Positions 54,661 through 63,185 of a stretch of 64,000 nt of DNA are shown in pieces. The stretch spans positions 806,001 to 870,000 of the forward strand of contig NZ_FPAJ01000001.1 of assembly GCF_900116285.1 (NCBI RefSeq), in the 5' to 3' direction. Origin of the DNA: Sulfitobacter marinus (GTDB lineage: Bacteria > Pseudomonadota > Alphaproteobacteria > Rhodobacterales > Rhodobacteraceae). The translations under genes were made by a program, and so were the position numbers. Below the pieces are notes generated by a model. That model was given only the letters and a program-made list of their open reading frames with translations. It was not told the origin of the DNA and did no database searches. Numbering within the stretch: position 1 is the first letter of the stretch; the number at the start of each line of letters is the position of its first letter.

Positions 54661-55752
54661 CTAGGCGTCGCTTTCGGGTTTCGACAACTCTTTCTTTAAC
54701 GCCGTGAATTCACGCAACAACCGCGGCAGACGCCGCAGCGACTTGTAGCTTTCGATCTGCTTGGCCATTTCGGTCGCAGGATAGCCCAGCATCGACCGGC
54801 CCGCGGGCGTATTCGACATCAGTTTGGTGCCACCGCCCGCGATCACACCATCCCCGACAAAGATATTGTCGCTGACGCCGCATTGCCCGCCCAGCACAAC
54901 GTTGTTGCCGATGGTCGCGGAGCCCGCGATGCCAACCTGCCCGCAAATCAGGCTGTTGGTGCCGATCACGACGTTATGGCCAAGATGCACCTGATTATCC
55001 AACTTGGTGCCATCGCCGATCACCGTGTCGCGGATGGTGCCGCTGTCGATGGTACAATTCATGCCGCATTCAACGTCATTCCCAATCGTTACACTGCCTA
55101 GGGTGTGGATACGCGTCCATTGTTGCGCTTTTGTGTCGCCCCGATCGCCCAATGTCTTGCGGGTTTGTTCAACCGTGCTCGGCTCGGCCGTAACGAATGA
55201 AAATCCATCTCCGCCGATGCAGGCACCGGGCTGCGCGATGAAATCATCGCCAATGGTCACCCGCGCGCCGATGCTCACGTGATCGCGTAGATAGGCGTTT
55301 GTGCCTAAAACCGCGTCGTTGCCGATGTAGCATTGCGGACCAATCATGCTGCCTGCACCGATTTTCACCCCTGCCGCGATAATGGTGAAGGGGCCAACAG
55401 ACACATCAGCATCCAGCTCGGCGGTGGGGTCGATAATTGCCGACGGGTGAATGCCCGGCTCGAACCCCTGCCCCGGATCCATCATTTTCGTAAGGCCCGA
55501 CATGGCATAGCGCGGACGGTCGGGCAGGATTGCGGCCTTAAGGCCAAGCGCCTGCCAATCCGCATCTGGCCACAACATCGCGGCAACCGCAGACCCTTCG
55601 GTCAGGCTGGCGGCATATTTGGGGTTCATCGCGAGGGCCAGATCCTCCGGACCAGCCTGCGCCGGTTCGGAAAGTTTCCGGATCGTCAAAGACGTGTCAC
55701 CAACGGCAACCGCCCCCAGTGATGCGGCAATTTCTTGGATCGTGTGACGCAT
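54661..55752 (-). CDS. lpxD: UDP-3-O-(3-hydroxyacyl)glucosamine N-acyltransferase LpxD
   Basis: A 363-aa lipid A biosynthesis enzyme that adds a 3-hydroxyacyl chain to UDP-3-O-acylglucosamine. The N-terminal uridine-binding domain (about residues 1-100) is followed by a left-handed beta-helix of hexapeptide repeats and a C-terminal helix. The catalytic His lies in QVHLGHNVVIG. Lipid A genes lpxA, lpxB and fabZ are not adjacent here, so this copy is separate from the usual cluster. The genome may hold a second lpxD there. Confidence 0.93.
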   Translation of the reverse strand: MRHTIQEIAASLGAVAVGDTSLTIRKLSEPAQAGPEDLALAMNPKYAASLTEGSAVAAMLWPDADWQALGLKAAILPDRPRYAMSGLTKMMDPGQGFEPGIHPSAIIDPTAELDADVSVGPFTIIAAGVKIGAGSMIGPQCYIGNDAVLGTNAYLRDHVSIGARVTIGDDFIAQPGACIGGDGFSFVTAEPSTVEQTRKTLGDRGDTKAQQWTRIHTLGSVTIGNDVECGMNCTIDSGTIRDTVIGDGTKLDNQVHLGHNVVIGTNSLICGQVGIAGSATIGNNVVLGGQCGVSDNIFVGDGVIAGGGTKLMSNTPAGRSMLGYPATEMAKQIESYKSLRRLPRLLREFTALKKELSKPESDA

Positions 55753-55778
55753 GGTTTGTTCCCCTTATCGGGGATGAA

Positions 55779-57407
55779 TTAACCCTGAACAGCGCCCATT
55801 GCTACCCCTGCCTTGCTCAGCGCATCCCATATCTTGGCGTCACGGCCATAGATGTCAGCGCGGTACTGGGTGTGGCCCCGCGGTGTGGTAAAGGCAGTGC
55901 GATAAATCAGATGTACCGGCAATTCGACGTCCAGATGCACAAAGGTCTCGCGCCGCGTGGCCAGTTGCGCCTTGAAAAAGGCTACCGGATCGGCCTCCTG
56001 CCGCGCCAATAGCGCATAGGCAAAATCAAACGGGTCTTGCAAACGCACGCAGCCATGGCTGAACGCACGCACATCGCGCGCGAACAGGCTTTTTGACGGT
56101 GTATCGTGCAAATAGATGTTGTGCTTGTTCGGGAAAATGAATTTCACCAAGCCAAGCGCGTTCCGCGAACCGGGCTTCTGACGCATGCTAAAGGGGAAAT
56201 TGCGCGCGTTATACTGGCTGAAATCCACAGAATCCCGGCTGACGACACGCCCGCGCCCGTCAATCAAATCGATATGTCCCGCCGCACCCGCGTTCGTCTT
56301 CATCGAGGGCAGATATTCCTTGGTCACGATAGACCGGGGGACGTTCCAAGTGGGATTAACCACGATATATTCCATGGTGTCGGAAAATTCGGGCGTGTAG
56401 CGCCCCGCCTTTGTGGCCCCCACAACCGAGCGTGTTTCAAAGGTCACGCGGCCATCATCGACAATCGCAGCTGTGAACGCCGGGATATTGACCAGCACAT
56501 GGCGCGCGCCGCGCTCTTTGTTCAGCCAGCGTTCCCGCTCCATCGCAACGATCACAGATTTCAGGCGTGTCTCGACGCTTTTGTTGATCTCGGACATGGT
56601 CCCGCTACCCGCCACGCCATCGGTGTTCAAACCGTGATCCTGCTGGAATTCGCGCACCGCTTCTTCCATCACCGCATCATAGGTCATGGAATTGGACCGC
56701 TTGAGATAGCCCATTGCAATCAACCGGTTACGCAACGCTACGACCGCAGCACCCTGCGCACCGGGTTTCAGAGATTTTGCAGTCACCGCAGGGCCCCAAC
56801 CGCCCTTTGCCAGCAGATATTCCATTGCCAGCTTTTCGCGCATCAGCGCATTATACTCTAGCGTCCGAGGCCGCAGATTGCGCAAAAACTGCATCGGCTC
56901 AGAGGCCGTAAAATCGGTCATATACCCTTGGCGGTCGCGATACGGCACTTCGCGCACGATGGCGCTGTCGATCCGAGACGGCACCACCACGCCAGTTTGC
57001 AGATCACGGGCATATTGCAAAAATACCTTGGTCATCTCGACGTCGATAAGGCCGCGATCACGGGCGGTTTTGGCATTTTTCAGCTGTTCCATCAGGCCGA
57101 TGGGATCATAACGCGCCATGGGAAGCCCATGTTTATCAGCGGTTGAGATCGCCGCCATCAGCGCGGCACGGCGGCCACGTTGCGTATCTGACCCGTCGGT
57201 CCAGACAGGTGCGTAATCGTGGGACCGGTAATAGGCCGCAATATCGGCGTCACGAGACGCGGCTTCGGCGACCGCCTGCTTAAAGGCAATCGACTGCGCA
57301 AAAACGGGCGCAGGGCTGATAAGCATCGCACAAGCGACAGCGGCAGCACCAAGAATTGTGGTTAATCTACCTGTGGCACCTTGTTTGATACCTAGAATTT
57401 TAGTCAT
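55779..57407 (-). CDS. L,D-transpeptidase (YcbB/LdtD type)
   Basis: A 542-aa periplasmic enzyme with a signal peptide (about residues 1-38, SPAPVFAQS), an N-terminal scaffold domain, a peptidoglycan-binding domain (about 210-270, LRNRLIAMGYLKRS) and a C-terminal YkuD catalytic domain. The active site is SHGCVRLQDP (His and Cys). It makes 3-3 crosslinks in peptidoglycan. The ATG at 57407 is selected because GGGGGA precedes it; an in-frame TTG lies four codons earlier. Confidence 0.93.
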   Translation of the reverse strand: MTKILGIKQGATGRLTTILGAAAVACAMLISPAPVFAQSIAFKQAVAEAASRDADIAAYYRSHDYAPVWTDGSDTQRGRRAALMAAISTADKHGLPMARYDPIGLMEQLKNAKTARDRGLIDVEMTKVFLQYARDLQTGVVVPSRIDSAIVREVPYRDRQGYMTDFTASEPMQFLRNLRPRTLEYNALMREKLAMEYLLAKGGWGPAVTAKSLKPGAQGAAVVALRNRLIAMGYLKRSNSMTYDAVMEEAVREFQQDHGLNTDGVAGSGTMSEINKSVETRLKSVIVAMERERWLNKERGARHVLVNIPAFTAAIVDDGRVTFETRSVVGATKAGRYTPEFSDTMEYIVVNPTWNVPRSIVTKEYLPSMKTNAGAAGHIDLIDGRGRVVSRDSVDFSQYNARNFPFSMRQKPGSRNALGLVKFIFPNKHNIYLHDTPSKSLFARDVRAFSHGCVRLQDPFDFAYALLARQEADPVAFFKAQLATRRETFVHLDVELPVHLIYRTAFTTPRGHTQYRADIYGRDAKIWDALSKAGVAMGAVQG

Positions 57408-57723
57408 CCTATCCCCCAAATACCTAAAACGCGACTAGAGCCTTATAACAGGTACAAGCGTTTGATTTTGTCCAATAACATTACGTGTGACGTCAGCATA
57501 TTGTTCGGCGCTGATGTGTTTGAGCATCGCCGATGTTGCAAAAATGACCACACTCTGGGTGTTTGCGCAATTATTCGCCTAAATTTGTTGATAGATGGAA
57601 CCTTTTCAATTCAGCCCTTGGTAAAAGAATCGCCCTATGACATAAATGCGTTGCATCTGGGGATGGTTGAGATCTTGCATGTAACATCATGAAAGATCGG
57701 GTTTAGTACGGGACGTAAGACGC
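57408..57723. other. Intergenic region with no recognised feature
   Basis: 316 bp between divergent genes for the L,D-transpeptidase and the DUF882 peptidase. It must contain both promoters, but no convincing -35/-10 pair, operator or ORF could be identified by eye. The DNA is relatively A+T-rich. Confidence 0.5.
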
Positions 57724-58293
57724 ATGACTGGTATCAATTCTTCGGGTTTATCCCGCCGTGCCCTATTGGGCGCGTTCGCAGCAACAGCAGTAACAGCCGC
57801 CCCCACTTTCGCAAATGCAGCAGGTTTTTTGCGCGGTGCCGGTGATATTCGCCGCATCAAGATGTATTCGGGCCGCACAGGTGAACGCCTCGACATGATC
57901 TATTGGATCGAGGGTGACTATATCAAAGACGCCGTGAAGGAAGTGAACCATTTCATGCGCGACTGGCGGACCAATAGTGTCAAATCCATGGATCTGCGCA
58001 CAATTGATATCATGGCCGCGTCCCATAATCTGCTGGATGTCAGCGAACCTTACATGCTCTTGTCCGGCTACCGCAGCCCGCAAACAAACGCGATGCTCCG
58101 GTCGCGCTCGCGCGGTGTTGCAAAAAACTCTCTCCACATGCGGGGTCAGGCAGCAGATTTGCGTTTGGCGTCACGTTCCGTCAACCAAATGGCCAAGGCG
58201 GCAATCGCATGTCATGGCGGCGGGGTTGGCAAATATTCTGGTTCCAATTTCGTGCATATGGATTGCGGTGTGGTCCGCAGCTGGGGCGGCTAA
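57724..58293 (+). CDS. DUF882 (MepK/M15-like) peptidoglycan peptidase
   Basis: A 189-aa exported protein. The N-terminus carries a twin-arginine-type signal (SRRALLGAFAATAVTAAPTFANA), so it is probably exported folded by Tat. The DUF882 domain has the zinc-binding pattern of M15 peptidases: SGYRSPQTN, SLHMRGQAADLR and FVHMDCG. The E. coli relative MepK (YcbK) cleaves 3-3 crosslinks; adjacency to an L,D-transpeptidase, divergently arranged, supports a joint role in remodelling those links. Confidence 0.92.
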   Translation: MTGINSSGLSRRALLGAFAATAVTAAPTFANAAGFLRGAGDIRRIKMYSGRTGERLDMIYWIEGDYIKDAVKEVNHFMRDWRTNSVKSMDLRTIDIMAASHNLLDVSEPYMLLSGYRSPQTNAMLRSRSRGVAKNSLHMRGQAADLRLASRSVNQMAKAAIACHGGGVGKYSGSNFVHMDCGVVRSWGG

Positions 58294-58322
58294 GCCCCCC
58301 TTGCCGATCTCAATACGAGAAC

Positions 58323-58347
58323 AAAGCGCCGAAAGGCGCTTTTCTTT
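58323..58347 (+). terminator. Rho-independent terminator after the DUF882 gene
   Basis: AAAGCGCC with GGCGCTTT around a GAAA tetraloop, then a T-rich tract (TTTCTTTT region). It starts 30 bp after the stop codon. Confidence 0.85.
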
Positions 58348-58363
58348 TGCTGCATACTGAAAA

Positions 58364-58807
58364 TCAGTCCACGCTTGGCGGAAACCACGCCAGCGTTATC
58401 ATCGCCAACGCGACATAACGCGCCGCTTTGCCCACCGTGACAATTGCTACAAACGACCAAAGTGGTTCGCGCAGAACGCCTGCCATAATCGTCAGCGCAT
58501 CACCCACCACTGGAAACCAACTGACCAGCAGCGACCAGCGCCCATAGCGGTGATACCAGATTTCCGCCCGCGCCAACTGAGCGTCATTGGCCGGAAACCA
58601 GCGTTTATGTTTGAACTGCAAAGCAACCCGCCCCAAGACCCAATTCACCACCGACCCCAGAACGTTGCCCGCCGTCGCGACCAAAAGCAAAACCGCCAAC
58701 ACGTGCTGATTGCCCAGCATCAACGCGACCAGCAAGGCCTCGGACTGCATCGGCAGAAAAGTCGCGGCGATGAACGCAGCCGAAAACAGGCCAAAATATC
58801 CGATCAT
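58364..58807 (-). CDS. YqaA/DedA-family membrane protein
   Basis: A 147-aa inner-membrane protein with four or so hydrophobic segments. [14 protein letters not shown], the [14 protein letters not shown] stretch and the Arg/Gly/Pro motif [29 protein letters not shown] are characteristic of the YqaA branch of the DedA (SNARE-associated) superfamily, whose members act in lipid flipping or membrane homeostasis. It is convergent with the DUF882 gene. The specific role here is unknown. Confidence 0.9.
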   Translation of the reverse strand: MIGYFGLFSAAFIAATFLPMQSEALLVALMLGNQHVLAVLLLVATAGNVLGSVVNWVLGRVALQFKHKRWFPANDAQLARAEIWYHRYGRWSLLVSWFPVVGDALTIMAGVLREPLWSFVAIVTVGKAARYVALAMITLAWFPPSVD

Positions 58808-58929
58808 CGAAATTTAACTTTGCAGGTTAAAACGGGACCACCCTTTGCAGATAACTGGGTTCAAATTGATGTTCAACGCCGGCTGAACCAGAACAGAAAA
58901 ACCGTATCTTGGCCAACAAAAGGGGGTAA

Positions 58930-59019
58930 TGGCGGATCGACAGGGATTCGAACCCTGGAGACGGTCTCCCGCCTACACACTTTCCAGGCGTGCGCCTTCG
59001 ACCACTCGGCCACCGATCC
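58930..59019 (-). tRNA. tRNA-Ser (GGA)
   Basis: A 90-nt tRNA including an encoded CCA end. The acceptor arm is GGATCGG paired with TCGATCC (one G-U), the anticodon arm is CACGC-CTGGAAA-GTGTG with anticodon GGA, a long variable arm typical of tRNA-Ser is present, and the T arm is CAGGG-TTCGAAT-CCCTG. It reads UCC and UCU codons. Confidence 0.96.
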
Positions 59020-59090
59020 ATTAGGGCGGTGTTTAGCGTGAGGTATGGTCTGGGCGCAAGGGGTAAATCACGCCAATTTCAACAACAGCG

Positions 59091-59810
59091 TTAACCATCC
59101 AAATGTACGTAAATACGGCGGTTTCTGCGGCCTTTCTTTTCGATCTTGCCCAGTACAAGCGCGCCGACCTCGCCGCTGCGCGCCACATGGGTGCCACCGC
59201 AGGGCTGTAGGTCAATCCAGCTTGTGCCATCGCCGATCTCGACCAGTCGCACCTTGTTTGCACTCTTGGGCGGCTTGACCGCCATCGTCTTGACCAATTC
59301 GGGCGCCGAGGCCAGTTCGTCTTGGGTGATCCAATGGGTCGTCACGCGCAAATCGGCTTCGACATAGTCGTTCAACACCGCCTCGATCGCATCGCGATCC
59401 TCTGGTGCGTCCGGCATATCAAAATCCAGGCGGCCATGGCGTGCCGAAATCTGCCCGCCAGTGACCCCGAACGGCACGGCCACCGACAACAGATGCAGCA
59501 TGGTATGCACGCGCATGTGTTTGTGGCGGCGGTCCCAATCAAGCTGCTGCGTGAGATGGGTGCCCACATCGGGCAGATGCGACGGTTCGGCGGGGACAAG
59601 GGCAATCGCATCGCCCTGCCCCTTGACCGTGGTCGCAATCGGCAAGCGCTGACCGTCCCACATCAGCCAACCGCTGTCACCGGGCTGACCGCCGCCCGTG
59701 GGATAAAAGATCGTCTTGTCCAGCACGATCCCGCCCTCTTCGGTGATCGCCGTCACGCGGCCGGGTGCTTCGCGTTGATAGGCATCATCCAGATACAGCG
59801 GCTGCGTCAT
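59091..59810 (-). CDS. AlaX-type alanyl-tRNA editing protein
   Basis: A 239-aa free-standing editing domain related to the second part of AlaRS. It removes Ser (or Gly) from mischarged tRNA-Ala. The zinc site is given by HTMLH and CGGTH. The N-terminal half has the beta-barrel stretch IFYPTGGGQPGDSG. It overlaps the mechanosensitive channel gene by 4 bp. Confidence 0.93.
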   Translation of the reverse strand: MTQPLYLDDAYQREAPGRVTAITEEGGIVLDKTIFYPTGGGQPGDSGWLMWDGQRLPIATTVKGQGDAIALVPAEPSHLPDVGTHLTQQLDWDRRHKHMRVHTMLHLLSVAVPFGVTGGQISARHGRLDFDMPDAPEDRDAIEAVLNDYVEADLRVTTHWITQDELASAPELVKTMAVKPPKSANKVRLVEIGDGTSWIDLQPCGGTHVARSGEVGALVLGKIEKKGRRNRRIYVHLDG

Positions 59811-62140
59811 GTGTCGGTCTTCCCTTTCAGCGACTCGGGGTTACGCAGCCAGATGTCGCGCTGCGCAAAGGGCACTTCGATTTCTTCTTCGGCAAAGCGT
59901 TTTGCAATGGCGTGGTTGATATCGCTTTTAACGCTCATCATCCAGTTCACATCACGCAGGAATGCGCGGATTTCAAACTCCAATGCATCAGCGCCAAAAT
60001 TCATGAACAAGACATTAGGGGCCGGGTTCGCCAATACCATCGGCTGATCTTCGGCAATTTCGCGCAGGATTTTATCGACCCGTTTTGTGTCGGTGCCATA
60101 GGCCACACCGACGGAAATGATCACACGGCCCACGGTATTCCCGCGGGTGTAGTTGGTAACGGTACCGCTTACCAAATCGGCGTTGGGCACAATCACATCG
60201 GTGCGGTCAAAAGTCTCAATCCGGGTCGAGCGTACGGAAATATCACGCACATAACCGGTTTTACCGCCGACCTCGATCCAGTCCCCTTCAGAAATGGGAC
60301 GCTCGATCAGCAAGATGATCCCCGAAACAAAGTTACTAACGATGTTTTGCAGGCCAAAACCGATACCGACAGATAAGGCCCCCGCCACAATCGCAAGCGA
60401 GCTAAGGTCAATGCCCGCCCCGGTGATCGCCGCCAGCGCCGCGAGGAAAATACCGACATAGCCCAAGCCTGACAGCAGCGCGTTTTGCCCGCCTATATCA
60501 ATCTGCGTCTTAGGCAGCACATTTGACCGCAACGCGCCCTGCAAAAGCCGCGTTAACAAAAAACCGACAGCGAATATTACCGCAAAGGTCAGCAGGTTCG
60601 TCGGCGAAATACGCGTATCGCCAATCGAAAAACCGTTCGAGAATGTCGCCCATAATTCGCTAAGATCGGTCAGCCGCGCGCCCCAGACCAGCGCCAGAAC
60701 CGGCGTGGCCAGCGTTAACAGGATCATGCCGAAAAACACCGGCATTAATGCCTCTCGTGCCGCGATCCCCTGCCCCGTAATCGCGCCATATACGTCTGCT
60801 GCAAAGCGTTGCAGCGCCATGACCAGCCCTAAAATCACCAGTGTCACCACAAACGGGCGCAAAATCGCATCCGCCAGATCCTGATAGCCAAAGGCAAACA
60901 ACAGCGGCGCGGAGATGCCAATCGCCATTGCCCCCAGCCCGAAACTGCGCACAACTCGTGCAAGTGTCGAACTGCGCTGTGGGTCATCCGGGTCTTGGGC
61001 TTCTTCCTCGGCGTCTTGATAGCCGCGCAGGATTTGGCCAATCCGGAACAGCGCAAAGCTGATCAGCACCGCAAAGGGAAACGCGATCACCGCAGTCGTT
61101 GCGGCACCTGGCAGCTCAAACTCGAGGATCTGATTGGTGATAATCGACACAATCATCACCACAGTAATACCATTTACATAAAACCGGGCCCGACGCCGTT
61201 GGGTTTGATCCAGCAGCAATAATGCTTCGTCATCGTCGCGCGAAAATACCCGTTCCGACACCCATCGAAAGCCAAAGACCATAACACCCATAAAGGGCAG
61301 CAGGCGGATCACCTCGGTGCCGCGCACCCCAAGATAGCCGCTTTGACGGGCCGCCGTGGCCAACAGGAACAATCCGCATAAAGGCAGAATAATACGCAGC
61401 AATGAGACGACAAAGCGCCAGATCCCAATGCCCCGCGCCTGATGTCTGCGCAGCCCCGACACCATCATCATCGCCCAAGGACGGCCCCGCAAAAGCAGCA
61501 AAAGCCCCACAACCGTTGCAAAAAACACCAAGGGCAGGTTTTCACGCAGCGCCGCGAATTTCTGCGCGCTGCTAAGCGAACCGCGGTCAATCAACATCGC
61601 GCCAAAGGCATCCGTCAGGTCACGCAGCGCCGGTACCCAATGTTCGGGGTTCAGCGGGCTGGGCGTCGTGGTCAGCAATTTTTCCGCCTGCCGCGTCCGC
61701 AATATCTGGTCAATCTGGCGCACCAGCCCGTCAGCGCGTAAATATTCGCGTTCGGCTATTTGGACAGGGGCCAACAGCGCGTTCAGCTGCTGGTTCAGAT
61801 CGGCACGAGTCTGCGCCAAGGCCGAGGCCTCGGGTTCGGCATTTTCCCCTTCGGGCGGATCGCCAAGTGCTGCAATCTGTTCGCGCAGCGTGGCAATGCG
61901 CGCGGCGTTGGCATTGCGTTCGCTATCAAAAACCGCACGGAAATCGACAACCCGCGCCCGCAATGTTTCCAAAACAGTGTCACTGGTTGTCGCGTCCTGC
62001 ACGACTGTCTCGGCACGGGTGGCGACATTATTCCAGCGGTCAGCAGGCTGCGCTGGCTCCTCTTGGGCGAACGCCGCCCCGACCATCAGCCAAAACGTCA
62101 GGCAAAGCCCGGTAAAGACCATGCGCAAAGGCTGGCTCAT
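59807..62140 (-). CDS. Large mechanosensitive channel (MscS family, DUF3772 N-terminus)
   Basis: A 777-aa membrane protein with a signal peptide (about residues 1-26, MVGAAFAQEE), a periplasmic helical domain (about 30-185, DUF3772-like), about ten membrane segments and a C-terminal MscS domain. The pore-lining helix (ALSVGIGFGLQNIVSNFVSGIILLIERP) and following beta domain (EGDWIEVGGKTGYVRDI) are clear. It releases solutes on osmotic downshock. The ATG at 62140 overlaps the cysteine synthase stop by 4 bp. Confidence 0.92.
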   Translation of the reverse strand: MSQPLRMVFTGLCLTFWLMVGAAFAQEEPAQPADRWNNVATRAETVVQDATTSDTVLETLRARVVDFRAVFDSERNANAARIATLREQIAALGDPPEGENAEPEASALAQTRADLNQQLNALLAPVQIAEREYLRADGLVRQIDQILRTRQAEKLLTTTPSPLNPEHWVPALRDLTDAFGAMLIDRGSLSSAQKFAALRENLPLVFFATVVGLLLLLRGRPWAMMMVSGLRRHQARGIGIWRFVVSLLRIILPLCGLFLLATAARQSGYLGVRGTEVIRLLPFMGVMVFGFRWVSERVFSRDDDEALLLLDQTQRRRARFYVNGITVVMIVSIITNQILEFELPGAATTAVIAFPFAVLISFALFRIGQILRGYQDAEEEAQDPDDPQRSSTLARVVRSFGLGAMAIGISAPLLFAFGYQDLADAILRPFVVTLVILGLVMALQRFAADVYGAITGQGIAAREALMPVFFGMILLTLATPVLALVWGARLTDLSELWATFSNGFSIGDTRISPTNLLTFAVIFAVGFLLTRLLQGALRSNVLPKTQIDIGGQNALLSGLGYVGIFLAALAAITGAGIDLSSLAIVAGALSVGIGFGLQNIVSNFVSGIILLIERPISEGDWIEVGGKTGYVRDISVRSTRIETFDRTDVIVPNADLVSGTVTNYTRGNTVGRVIISVGVAYGTDTKRVDKILREIAEDQPMVLANPAPNVLFMNFGADALEFEIRAFLRDVNWMMSVKSDINHAIAKRFAEEEIEVPFAQRDIWLRNPESLKGKTDT

Positions 62141-63171
62141 TGGTCCTCGAAAACGCCGGGGATGGACTGCGGCGCGCGGTCCAACCATTCAGGAACGGGC
62201 AAGCCTTTTTCGCGCAGGAAATCAGGGTTGAACAGTTTGGACTGATACCGTGTCCCAAAGTCGCACAGGATCGTCACAATAGTGTGGCCCGGCCCCATCT
62301 CGCGTGCCATCCGGATCGCACCGGCAACATTCACACCCGACGACGCCCCAAGGCACAGGCCCTCGTGCTGCAACAGGTCAAACACGATCGGCAGCGCCTC
62401 GCTGTCGTGGATATTATAGCTGTAATCGGGGGTAAAACCTTCGAGGTTCTTGGTGATGCGGACCTGACCGATGCCTTCGGCGATGGACCCGCCTTCGGCC
62501 ACCAGTTCGCCTGTGGTGTAATAGCTGTGCAGCGCTGCGCCGTCAGGGTCGGCCAATGCGATTTTCACGCCTTTTGGCTGCAACGCCATGCCGATGCCCG
62601 CCAACGTACCGCCCGATCCCACAGCACAGCAAAATCCGTCCACCTTGCCGCCGGTTTGGTCCCAAATCTCAGGCCCCGTCGTTTCGATATGCGCCTGACG
62701 GTTGGCCACATTGTCAAACTGGTTGGCCCAAATCACCCCATGGTTGCTTGAACGGGCCAGTTCGGCCGCAAGCCGTTCGGAATAGCGGACAAAGTTGTTG
62801 GGGTTGCGGTAAGGCGCGGCTGGCACCTGTACAAGCTCCGCGCCTGCCAGACGCAACATGTCTTTCTTTTCCTGGCTTTGGGTTTCGGGGATAACGATCA
62901 CCGTTTTGAACCCCATAGAGGCACCGACCAGCGCAAGACCGATGCCGGTATTGCCCGCGGTCCCTTCAACAATTGTGCCGCCGGGTTGCAGCGTGCCTTT
63001 TTCAATGGCATCGCGAATGATGAACAACGCCGCACGGTCCTTGACCGATTGGCCCGGGTTCATGAATTCCGCCTTGCCATAGATGTCACACCCGGTTTCC
63101 TCGCTTGCCTTGCGCAGACGGATAAGAGGGGTGTTGCCAATGGCTTGCGCCAGATCAGATGCGACGTGCAT
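62137..63171 (-). CDS. cysK: Cysteine synthase A
   Basis: A 344-aa PLP enzyme that makes cysteine from O-acetylserine and sulphide. The PLP Lys is in PGQSVKDRAA, the substrate loop reads EGTAGNTGIGLALV (the more common form is PTSGNTG), and the phosphate-binding loop is GSGGTLAGIG. The changed substrate loop marks the CysK subgroup common in alphaproteobacteria and leaves some doubt about exact substrate preference. It is the first of a three-gene operon with the channel and AlaX genes. Confidence 0.92.
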   Translation of the reverse strand: MHVASDLAQAIGNTPLIRLRKASEETGCDIYGKAEFMNPGQSVKDRAALFIIRDAIEKGTLQPGGTIVEGTAGNTGIGLALVGASMGFKTVIVIPETQSQEKKDMLRLAGAELVQVPAAPYRNPNNFVRYSERLAAELARSSNHGVIWANQFDNVANRQAHIETTGPEIWDQTGGKVDGFCCAVGSGGTLAGIGMALQPKGVKIALADPDGAALHSYYTTGELVAEGGSIAEGIGQVRITKNLEGFTPDYSYNIHDSEALPIVFDLLQHEGLCLGASSGVNVAGAIRMAREMGPGHTIVTILCDFGTRYQSKLFNPDFLREKGLPVPEWLDRAPQSIPGVFEDQ

Positions 63172-63185
63172 GGGGTGCTCCTAAA

